Source of the DNA: Pirellulales bacterium
Lineage (GTDB): Bacteria > Planctomycetota > Planctomycetia > Pirellulales > Thermoguttaceae
Direction: 5' to 3'
NCBI GenBank assembly: GCA_030617125.1
Contig: JAUWWA010000168.1
Span: forward strand, 1 to 5,273
Length of the DNA: 5,273 nt
The translations under genes were made by a program, and so were the position numbers. A model generated the notes under the pieces. The model saw only the letters and a list, made by a program, of their open reading frames with translations. It was not told the origin of the DNA and ran no database searches. Each line of letters starts with the position of its first letter. Positions within the stretch are counted from its first letter, which is position 1. This document shows, in pieces, positions 1 to 4,900 of this stretch.

Positions 1-430
1 CGTAGCCGCCGATCGAAACCATCAGCAAGACGGCCGCGGCCAAGCCGACCGCCCAATTGGCGCCGCGAGCCCAGGACGCGCGTGCGGCAACGGGTGGCTT
101 GATCGCCGCCTTCGGTCGGGGGGATTCTGTGCTAGTGCTCATCGGTCTCTCCGGGCGTTTTGGACTCTTGGGTTGAGTGTTCTTTTCAATTTCGCGCATC
201 TTGGAGATGGGCGATTCGGCTGTACCCACAGGCCGCCTCAGAGGGATTCTTGGGGACCTGTGCCGCGCGGCCTCCGCGAACAGATCCGCCATCGCTCGGG
301 CCTCGTCGTACGCCCGGGATAACTCCTCATCGGCGCCGATCCGCTCGCGCAGTTCTGCCGCTTCTCGCTCAGGGAGCAAATCGTAAACCAGTTCCAGCAA
401 ACGCTGGCGTGTTTCGGCGTTAATGGCCAT
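1..430 (-). CDS. Putative anti-sigma factor / membrane-anchored regulator, N-terminal part (runs off left edge)
   Basis: An open frame runs without a stop from the ATG at 430 to the window edge (143 codons). Residues about 5-60 form a charged amphipathic helical region (LLELVYDLLPEREAAELRER, then an acidic stretch and MADLFAEAAR) of the kind seen at the N-termini of planctomycete anti-sigma-like proteins. A Pro/Lys/Arg-rich linker follows (about 60-122), then a hydrophobic segment from about residue 124 to the edge (WAVGLAAAVLLMVSIGG), which I read as a single membrane crossing. It has no Cys/His zinc motif, so it is not a classical ZAS-type anti-sigma factor. It lies 48 bases after the sigma factor on the same strand, which supports a cytoplasmic sigma-binding head and a periplasmic remainder outside the window. 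An internal ATG at 142 has a GGAGAG-like site and could start a shorter product containing only the linker and membrane segment. The ATG at 430 has no clear Shine-Dalgarno site. Function is inferred from position and shape, not from a domain match. Confidence 0.65.
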   Translation of the reverse strand, partial: MAINAETRQRLLELVYDLLPEREAAELRERIGADEELSRAYDEARAMADLFAEAARHRSPRIPLRRPVGTAESPISKMREIEKNTQPKSPKRPERPMSTSTESPRPKAAIKPPVAARASWARGANWAVGLAAAVLLMVSIGGY

Positions 431-437
431 GGTAGGC

Positions 438-460
438 AGTGGATAGTGGATAAGTGGATA
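438..460. repeat. Short tandem repeat AGTGGAT(A), three copies
   Basis: Three adjacent copies of a 7-8 base unit (AGTGGAT, AGTGGATA, AGTGGATA on the plus strand; TATCCACT on the transcribed strand) fill half of the 48-base gap between the sigma factor stop and the downstream start codon. Copy number could change by slippage. The repeat occupies the place where a ribosome binding site for the downstream gene would be expected. Confidence 0.75.
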
Positions 461-478
461 GTCGCCAAGGGAGGGCGT

Positions 479-1036
479 TCACTCTGCTGATGGTTTTTTC
501 AGAGCTTCTCGCAATTTCGCCAATGCCAGTCTCATTCGAGTTTTTGCGGTGCCGACGGGGATGCGGATCCCCTCGGCGATCTGGTCGTACGTCATCTCGG
601 CGTTTTGGCGCAGCAGGAAGACCTCTTGCTCCTCGCGGCGTAGTCGACGCACTGCCTGGCGGACCAGGGCCAACTGCTCCCGGCGCAAGGCGTCGGCTTC
701 GGGCATGACGTCTCGGGCAACCAGTGTCTCATTCCCTTTTTCCAGCGGACGGCGCCGGCGCCGCCAAGCCGCGGCACGCATGTCGCGGCCGGCATTCAAC
801 GCGACCCGGAAAATCCATGCCTTCAGGTTCTCGATCTCCCCCAAATGACTGCGGTTCCGCCAACACTTGACAAACGTCTCCTGCAACGCGTCGCGGGCGT
901 CTTCTGTATTGCCCAACAGGTAGTACAATGTGCCCAGCAACTCGTCCTGATAGCGCGAGAACGCCTCCTCCAACCGGTCGGCGGCCCCGGAAGGATCGGC
1001 TTGGCGTTCACGCCGGGTTGCGGGAGAGGAATCCAT
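479..1036 (-). CDS. RNA polymerase ECF-type sigma-70 factor
   Basis: A 185-residue protein with the two-domain layout of an extracytoplasmic-function sigma factor. Sigma region 2 spans about residues 26-96: GNTEDARDALQETFVKCW is region 2.1/2.2, which binds the RNA polymerase beta-prime coiled coil, and LKAWIFRVALNAGRD leads into an Arg-rich 2.4 end that contacts the -10 element. Region 4 spans about 122-180, with a helix-turn-helix at about 149-172 (MTYDQIAEGIRIPVGTAKTR) for -35 recognition. There is no sigma 1.1 or region 3 domain, as expected for the ECF class. A GTG at 1060 would add eight residues. I prefer the ATG at 1036 because a possible promoter overlaps the GTG and neither start has a good Shine-Dalgarno site. 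The downstream gene on the same strand is the likely cognate anti-sigma or sensor. The ECF subgroup cannot be assigned by eye. Confidence 0.92.
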   Translation of the reverse strand: MDSSPATRRERQADPSGAADRLEEAFSRYQDELLGTLYYLLGNTEDARDALQETFVKCWRNRSHLGEIENLKAWIFRVALNAGRDMRAAAWRRRRRPLEKGNETLVARDVMPEADALRREQLALVRQAVRRLRREEQEVFLLRQNAEMTYDQIAEGIRIPVGTAKTRMRLALAKLREALKKPSAE

Positions 1037-1047
1037 CTTTCGATAGT

Positions 1048-1076
1048 ATAGACGATGCACTGCGGACGAGAGTTTC
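1048..1076 (-). promoter_or_regulatory. Possible ECF-type promoter of the sigma factor gene
   Basis: On the minus strand GAAACT (1071-1076) is followed after 17 bases by GTCTAT (1048-1053). This resembles the general ECF promoter form (GGAAC-like -35, GTC-containing -10), as expected for autoregulation. It would give a very short leader before the ATG at 1036 and would exclude the GTG at 1060. The -35 match is imperfect. A small inverted repeat (GACGA/TCGTC) overlaps the -35 element. Confidence 0.25.
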
Positions 1077-1093
1077 GTCGGAGAAACGATTTT

Positions 1094-1143
1094 TCATCGA
1101 TTCATCGCTCACCATTGATCATTCAGCATTCATCATCCATCAC
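1094..1143. repeat. Degenerate CAT-rich low-complexity repeat
   Basis: About 50 bases upstream of the sigma factor consist of imperfect ATTCATC / CATTCAG / CATCATCCATC words. The unit is too degenerate to give a clean copy number. It lies upstream of the candidate promoter, outside any gene. Confidence 0.5.
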
Positions 1144-1203
1144 TGCAAAGGCCATATTCTAGGCGACACCAGGCCGGTTTTCCAGCGGCCGCAGGGGCCG
1201 GGC

Positions 1204-1227
1204 CCATACCGATACCGATCGGTATGG
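1204..1227. promoter_or_regulatory. Perfect inverted repeat, possible operator
   Basis: CCATACCGAT (1204-1213) and ATCGGTATGG (1218-1227) are exact inverted repeats separated by ACCG. Nested inside is a perfect 14-base palindrome, ATACCGATCGGTAT (1212-1225). The form fits a dimeric repressor site such as TetR- or MarR-type operators. No U-tract follows, so it is a poor terminator. No regulator gene or clearly controlled gene adjoins it; the next recognisable sequence to the right is a gene fragment. Confidence 0.45.
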
Positions 1228-1403
1228 CATAACTTCGACGCCTTGTGCCCCCAGCAAGCGGGACATGTTCGTCCATGATACGCCCGTGTATGAATACAAA
1301 AGCGGCGCCCGGATGTACGCCCGGTGCCGCACCCAGAATGGATGCTACAACCCTTCGACTGACATCATCGTGGGGGCCAAGAGCACGTGCCACCGCGTGC
1401 CGG

Positions 1404-1583
1404 GGCGAAGAAACCGGCATCGCCACCAGCGAAGTACCGCTGGGAGGCGGCGTGAACGCCGAAAATATCAGAAAATGCACCGAGTATCTCAAAAAAACCG
1501 ACTTCAGCGGCGCCATCTCTTTCGAATGCTACGGTACTGACGAGAGTATCGGTGCGAGCGTCGAGTTCCTTCGCCCGCTGCTC
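1404..1583 (+). pseudogene. C-terminal fragment of a sugar phosphate isomerase/epimerase (xylose isomerase-like TIM barrel)
   Basis: About 60 residues read as the end of a sugar phosphate isomerase/epimerase: EVPLGGGVNAENI, then YLKKTDFSGAISFECYGTDE, then SVEFLRPLL. The pattern of a VPLGxG loop, a helix, a FxGxxSxEcYG strand and a final S-x-E-F-L-R-P-L helix is typical of the last beta-alpha units of this metal-dependent TIM-barrel family. The rest of the barrel (usually about 200 or more residues, including most metal ligands) is missing. The frame stays open to 1928, but past 1583 the translation no longer looks like this family. Upstream, another frame (about 1247-1400) is also open and gives a protein-like but unrecognised peptide, so a further frameshift is possible. 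I see a decayed or truncated remnant with no proper start and no ribosome binding site. Confidence 0.6.
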
Positions 1584-1651
1584 TACCCAGCCGAGAAACT
1601 GGCGAACCCTGCTAAACGAGGCAAGGACATTTCGCTGTTTTGCACCGGTTC

Positions 1652-1680
1652 CACGTCGTTTACCAAGACAAAACGACGTG
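1652..1680. repeat. 10-bp perfect inverted repeat (stem-loop)
   Basis: CACGTCGTTT (1652-1661) and AAACGACGTG (1671-1680) pair exactly around a 9-base loop. CCGG at 1645-1648 and 1690-1693 could extend the stem with internal mismatches. It is the strongest hairpin in the gene-free stretch and lies shortly after the isomerase fragment. It is not followed by a T-run on either strand, so a simple intrinsic terminator is unlikely. Confidence 0.6.
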
Positions 1681-1907
1681 TGGGACAAGCCGGCGCTCGT
1701 TTTCTTCAAAGAACCGGCGTTCTGAACTCCACGTTCAGACACGCTGTGTGGAAACGCACGAACGACAAACGCGACCGACTTGTTCGAGGCGCCGCCGCGC
1801 GATCAACACTCGCAACGCCGACAACCGCGCAACAGCACTTTCTCGCGCTTTCAGTGGCACGGAAAACCGTCGTTCGGTTTGCGGTTACCCATGGTGAAAT
1901 CGGCGAG

Positions 1908-1925
1908 TTTTCGCACGAGCGAAAA
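1908..1925. repeat. 7-bp hairpin with tetraloop
   Basis: TTTTCGC and GCGAAAA flank a 4-base loop (ACGA). Read on either strand, the 3' arm or its flank is only short A/T sequence, so terminator function is weak at best. Confidence 0.4.
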
Positions 1926-2691
1926 TAGGCAGCGACGTTTCGGGCACTTTCTTGGAAAAAAAACGCCTGATCGAAAAAAGTTTTTCAGCCAGTCCAACGT
2001 CCGCAACGCCTTCGTTTCGGTTCCCTGCTGTCTCCCAACCGACACGACACTGCACCGATTCGCGGTGGTGTCGAGATGTTGTTTCACGGGCCTTCGGTGG
2101 TGACCGCCAAAGCGATGCGGCCAACGTGGAACGCGACTACGAGGAAGCGCCGAGAGCGTGTCGTGCATCGTGGCGACCGGAGTGTGGCAAAGCAGCTCGC
2201 GCACGCGAATTCGACGCCCTTTCTGACTGAAGAATTGGTCCATTTCGGCATGTGCGTATTGCCGGTCGGCGGGGCGGAAATCGTGCCGGAAGCAGCCGCG
2301 CCGCGTGACGCTAAAGTCTTATGCGCTAAAGGGTTGCGTCAACTCGGCGAAATGTCGTCTTCGCACTCCCGTCGCAGCGGCGAAGCGACGATTCGAGCAA
2401 AACCGGATACGCGGCCACTGGCGCGCATCGCGTAGCCAATGTGTCTGACGAAAGCGGGTTTGCCCGACGCGTAACGGGACGTCGAAACGCGCTTGAGAGG
2501 CGCGCAAAACAGGCCGCAGCGCGCGGTGCGACCGCTCGCCAAGCGCGATGAATGTAGACGTTGCCTTTCGGCGCGCGTCGAGGAACGATTGACGACTCGA
2601 AGTGGTGCGTCACGGCGCGCGGTGCATCCGATTGCCTGTTGCTTAACGATGCGGTCATCGAGAAAATTTTGTCCTAAAGCACGAATTGTAC

Positions 2692-2719
2692 TTGCAAAGG
2701 TTTCCGAAATGAGTAGGAT
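2692..2719 (+). promoter_or_regulatory. Possible sigma-70-type promoter for the lysine-rich gene
   Basis: TTGCAA (2692-2697) and TAGGAT (2714-2719) are separated by 16 bases, each matching four of six consensus positions. If used, it gives a leader of about 230 bases before the GTG at 2955. No riboswitch or tRNA-like structure is recognised in that leader. Confidence 0.25.
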
Positions 2720-2941
2720 TGTGAAGAATGTTGGACCATGAAAGGTTCTGCTGAGTTGAACTTCCAGATAGAGGAAGGAGTTTCGACGCCAACGGAGGAA
2801 ATGAACGACGGCTTGTTTCGGCGCGTTTGCGTGCCGGTGACAGGATGTCGGAGAGTTCGTTGTCTTGTTTCTGTGGCGATGAACAGTCGTGCTTCGGCCC
2901 CAGCCCGAATTTCGGCAAGGAGATTGCCCAACTCGTTATCT

Positions 2942-2947
2942 AGGAGG
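2942..2947 (+). promoter_or_regulatory. Strong ribosome binding site fixing a GTG start
   Basis: AGGAGG lies 7 bases before GTG at 2955. Between them is ATG TGA (2948-2953), a start directly followed by a stop, so ATG is not the start of the gene. This site sets the start at GTG 2955 rather than at upstream in-frame codons such as the ATG at 2889. Confidence 0.8.
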
Positions 2948-2954
2948 ATGTGAG

Positions 2955-3161
2955 GTGGCCAAGAAAAAGGCAACTCGCAAGAAGGTCGCCAAGAAAAAGG
3001 CGGCCAAGAAGAAAGGCGCCAAGAAAAGGGCGCCCAAGAAGGCTGCCAAGAAAAAGAAGAAGGTAGCCAAGAAGAAGAAAGCGGCTAAGAGAAAGAAGAA
3101 GGCGGCGCCCAAAAAGAAAAAGAGGGCCGCCCGCAAGAAGAAAGCTGCCAAGAAGAAGTAG
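2955..3161 (+). CDS. Lysine-rich histone H1-like DNA-binding protein
   Basis: A 68-residue protein made of 38 Lys, 18 Ala, 5 Arg and a few Val, Pro, Gly and Thr, with no acidic, aromatic or Cys residues. It is built from repeating A-K-K-K and A-A-K-K-K units (VAKKKAAKKK, KKAAPKKKKRAARKKK). This matches the C-terminal tail of eukaryotic histone H1 and bacterial H1-like proteins such as chlamydial Hc proteins and similar planctomycete proteins, which bind and compact DNA. It has no folded HU or winged-helix domain, so it should be disordered and act by charge. The GTG start is set by a strong AGGAGG. It appears to be monocistronic, with a long upstream leader and a convergent gene downstream. 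Its A-rich codons (AAG/AAA) give a sharp purine strand bias. A nucleoid role is inferred from composition; binding of RNA or polyphosphate is an alternative. Confidence 0.85.
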   Translation: MAKKKATRKKVAKKKAAKKKGAKKRAPKKAAKKKKKVAKKKKAAKRKKKAAPKKKKRAARKKKAAKKK

Positions 3162-3167
3162 CTCCGC

Positions 3168-3205
3168 CGACGGTTAAACCGTCGACGAGAACGACTTCTT
3201 CGTTC
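3168..3205 (+). terminator. Two tandem hairpins after the lysine-rich gene
   Basis: CGACGGTT and AACCGTCG form an exact inverted repeat (3168-3184) starting 7 bases after the stop codon. A second hairpin follows: GAACGA (3189-3194) and TCGTTC (3200-3205) with a CTTCT loop. The flank TTCTTCG is T/C-rich but lacks a true T-run, so this is a plausible but non-canonical transcription end or 3' stabiliser. Confidence 0.4.
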
Positions 3206-3339
3206 TTCGCAACTTACCACGACGAGAAAGGAGCGCTCGGCAAGGATGTCCGGGCGTTCCTGTTTTCTTGGTGCGCCAGCGAGTCTTTCCCCTCGGTGGC
3301 GGGGCATCTGGTGCTTGTGGCCTGTCTCCGGAGGAGCGT

Positions 3340-3367
3340 TTAGTGGGACCGCTTGCGGCCCCACTAA
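3340..3367. repeat. 28-base near-perfect palindrome
   Basis: TTAGTGGG (3340-3347) pairs with CCCACTAA (3360-3367), and CCGC (3349-3352) with GCGG (3355-3358), leaving one A/C mismatch and a tiny loop. It abuts the left arm of the next element with no gap. It resembles planctomycete intergenic REP-like palindromes that I recall, but this was not checked. It could also act as a bidirectional transcription block between the convergent genes. Confidence 0.65.
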
Positions 3368-3504
3368 CCCGGATTATTCACAGAATGTGTAGCACAGGCC
3401 TTCAGCCTGTGGCTGGGCAACACAGGCAAGATGCTTGCACTGCATGGTTGGGGTAACACAAGCAAGATGCCTGTGCTATATAATTGGTCTATAGATAATC
3501 CGGG
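3368..3504. repeat. Nested inverted-repeat element, REPIN/MITE-like
   Basis: CCCGGATTAT (3368-3377) and ATAATCCGGG (3495-3504) are exact terminal inverted repeats; with mismatches and a wobble the pairing extends to 3384/3488. Inside, TAGCACAGGC (3390-3399) and GCCTGTGCTA (3469-3478) are a second exact inverted pair. There are three related palindromic units: CACAGGC-5-GCCTGTG at 3393-3411 (perfect), and AAGAT-centred copies at 3421-3439 and 3457-3475. The left arm of the second unit pairs exactly with the right arm of the third. No coding capacity is seen. The layout suggests a small non-autonomous mobile or REP-type repeat. No target-site duplication is obvious, partly because the 3340-3367 palindrome abuts one side. 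Confidence 0.65.
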
Positions 3505-3511
3505 CTAAAGG

Positions 3512-3540
3512 CGACTCCACGTTCGAAGTGAGTCAGACTC
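3512..3540. repeat. Small palindromes next to the PP-loop gene end
   Basis: GAGTC-A-GACTC (3530-3540) is a perfect 11-base palindrome ending one base before the complement of the PP-loop gene stop codon. GACTCCAC...GTGAGTC just upstream forms a second, bulged hairpin. These may end transcription of the minus-strand unit or may belong to the neighbouring repeat element. Confidence 0.35.
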
Positions 3541-4105
3541 CTACAGCGGCGAGGCCGATTGTGCCGCCACGTCGGCCAGCACGATCAACGCTCTCCGGCC
3601 GCGGCCGGAAAAATCGTAGAGCTTTTCGCGTTCGATGAGTCCCTCTTGTTCAAGGATCGTCGGCGGAAGCAGTTTGGCTGAGAGCGGCCGCAGCAATCGA
3701 CCTTCCAAGCCGGAGCGGCGAGCAATCACTTCCAGGTGTTGCCGCCGCTGGCTCATCGGCCGTTGTCCGAGGACCTCGCCAGTAATTACCACGCAGGCGC
3801 CGACTTGTTCCGTCAGTCGGCCGCTTGGCCATCCGGCACATGTAGATCCGGCAGTCGATGCACGGATTGACGCCTTTCCCATAGCCGTATAGCGGATTGC
3901 GGATTACCTCGAGGTAATCGTCGTCGACGTCGAGCGTAGTCATCTTGATGCCCATCGCGGCGGCGGCCTGTGCCGCGGCGGCCTGAGAGCACGAGTAGAT
4001 CGTGCGGATGTTCAGCGCTTCGACCTCGAAGTGCTGCTCTTGCAAGATGCGAACAGACAAGGCGCTGTCCAGACCGCCGGAAAAGAGTGCAACGGCGCGA
4101 GACAT
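3541..4105 (-). pseudogene. PP-loop ATP-pyrophosphatase (ThiI/MnmA-like sulfurtransferase family), frameshifted
   Basis: The N-terminal frame (4105 to about 3821) has the ATP-binding PP-loop SGGLDS at residues 9-14, then NPLYGYGKGVNPCIDCRIYM, with Cys82 and Cys85 in a CIDC motif. After residues MAKR the family resemblance jumps frame and continues from about 3816 to the stop at 3541: QVGACVVITGEVLGQRPMSQ, GLEGRLLRPLSAKLLPPTI, GLIEREKLYDFSGRGRR. One extra base near 3817-3823 explains this (565 bases is one more than a multiple of three). In the N-terminal frame alone, translation goes out of register to a stop at 3650. Relatives adenylate tRNA uridines before sulfur transfer; the exact substrate of this subfamily is uncertain. 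As I recall the family, a further Cys-containing C-terminal segment follows GRGR, and it is absent here. The ATG is one base after the RNase III stop, so translation is probably coupled. It may be a real pseudogene or a sequencing or assembly indel. Confidence 0.85.
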
Positions 4106-4106
4106 G

Positions 4107-4823
4107 CTAATCGTCAGTCGGGAATGGCAGGGGCTTGCCGCTAAGCTGGCTCAGAGCGTTTTCGGCGGCGCGTTGCTCGGCTTCCTTCTTGTTTCGGCCC
4201 CAGGCCGCGTGGTAGCGGTTGGCGCCGACCTGGGCCGCGATCTTGAAGCACTTGCTGTGGTCGGGACCCTTTTCGTCGAGCAACTGGTACGTTGGCGTTG
4301 TGCCGTGTCCGCGCTGGGCCAACTGCTGCAACAGCGACTTGTAATTGCTGCCCGTCTCGCCCTCGACGACCAACTCGATCTCCGCGGCGATGTGCCTGTC
4401 GATGAATGCCCGGACGGCACTGTGCCCGCCATCGAGGTAAATGGCGGCCACCAGCGACTCGAACACATCGGCCAGCAGCGACGCCGGCACGGTCGGGTGG
4501 GTGGTCATGCCCTTGCCCAAAATGAGGAAATCCTGCATTCCCAGCGACCTGCTGATCTTTGCGCCCGTCTGACGGCTGACCACGATCGACTTAATCTTGG
4601 TCAGGTCCCCTTCGAGGTACTCGGGGTAGCGGTGGAACAGCCGCTCGCAGACGACGGCCCCGAGGATGGCGTCGCCGAGGAACTCCAGCCGCTCGTTGGA
4701 GGCCAGCCGATGCTCGGCGCCCGAGGCGTGTGTCAACGCCGCGATCAGCAGAATCTTGTCCGAAAAGACGTAGCTGATCCGCTGCTCACAGCCTTCCAGC
4801 AGCGACGACAGCTCGGAATCCAT
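4107..4823 (-). CDS. rnc: Ribonuclease III
   Basis: A 238-residue double-stranded-RNA endonuclease that processes rRNA precursors and other duplex RNAs in the cytoplasm. The RNase III signature NERLEFLGDAIL is at residues 43-54, and the metal-binding catalytic residues are visible: Glu44, Glu47 and Asp51, with Asp119 and Glu122 in LADVFESLVAAIYLDGG (equivalent to E. coli E38, E41, D45, D114, E117). A double-stranded-RNA-binding domain fills about residues 160-230 (YKSLLQQLAQ, TPTYQLL, then KKEAEQRAAENAL). Length is normal for the family. I chose ATG 4823, which leaves about 14 residues before the first conserved helix. ATG 4847 is possible. An in-frame TTG at 4922 lies upstream of the predicted transcript start and is unlikely. 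No strong Shine-Dalgarno site precedes either ATG. It is the first gene of a two-gene unit with the PP-loop gene. Confidence 0.95.
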   Translation of the reverse strand: MDSELSSLLEGCEQRISYVFSDKILLIAALTHASGAEHRLASNERLEFLGDAILGAVVCERLFHRYPEYLEGDLTKIKSIVVSRQTGAKISRSLGMQDFLILGKGMTTHPTVPASLLADVFESLVAAIYLDGGHSAVRAFIDRHIAAEIELVVEGETGSNYKSLLQQLAQRGHGTTPTYQLLDEKGPDHSKCFKIAAQVGANRYHAAWGRNKKEAEQRAAENALSQLSGKPLPFPTDD

Positions 4824-4900
4824 AACGGTCTCGGAACATACGGGCATACGCGGACTCGTGGACGAGGCACACGAAGGGTGAAAGACCGACGATTTAGGTA

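Larger units (their letters stand above)
1584..2690. other. Long stretch without a recognisable gene
   Basis: About 1.1 kb with no recognisable coding region on either strand. Short open frames exist but give low-complexity, Arg/Ser-rich translations without family resemblance or ribosome binding sites. Composition is uneven: around 1921-1980 GC drops to about 43%, with an A8 run at 1956-1963, while 2400-2620 is rich in GGCGCGC words. Exact inverted repeats occur: 1652-1661 with 1671-1680 (10 bp), 1721-1726 with 1734-1739 (6 bp), 1864-1869 with 1875-1880 (6 bp), 1908-1914 with 1919-1925 (7 bp), 2370-2375 with 2385-2390 (6 bp). It may be decayed sequence following the isomerase fragment or may encode structured RNA. 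The sequence alone does not decide. Confidence 0.6.

Noticed and set aside
1037..1060. GTG at 1060 as the start of the sigma factor
   Set aside because: It adds eight non-conserved residues, lacks a Shine-Dalgarno site and overlaps the possible promoter; not fully excluded.
1851..2243. 130-codon minus-strand open frame in the gene-free stretch
   Set aside because: It has no ribosome binding site or recognisable domain, and an Arg/His-rich random-looking translation.
2076..2435. 119-codon plus-strand open frame in the gene-free stretch
   Set aside because: A short middle part looks mildly protein-like, but there is no Shine-Dalgarno site, no motif and no support from context.
2738..2953. 71-codon plus-strand open frame ending just before the lysine-rich gene
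   Set aside because: No ribosome binding site or motif; its end overlaps the ribosome binding site of the real gene only by chance of frame.
2936..3364. Minus-strand open frame with Phe/Leu/Ala-rich stretches, superficially membrane-like
   Set aside because: It is the complement of the lysine-codon repeats (AAG/AAA read as CTT/TTT), so the hydrophobicity is an artefact.
3368..3504. CRISPR array
   Set aside because: The repeats are inverted, of unequal spacing and divergent; there are no regular direct repeats with unique spacers and no cas genes.
3515..3535. TTCGAA-containing sequence as a tRNA T-arm
   Set aside because: No acceptor stem, anticodon arm or CCA end can be fitted around it.
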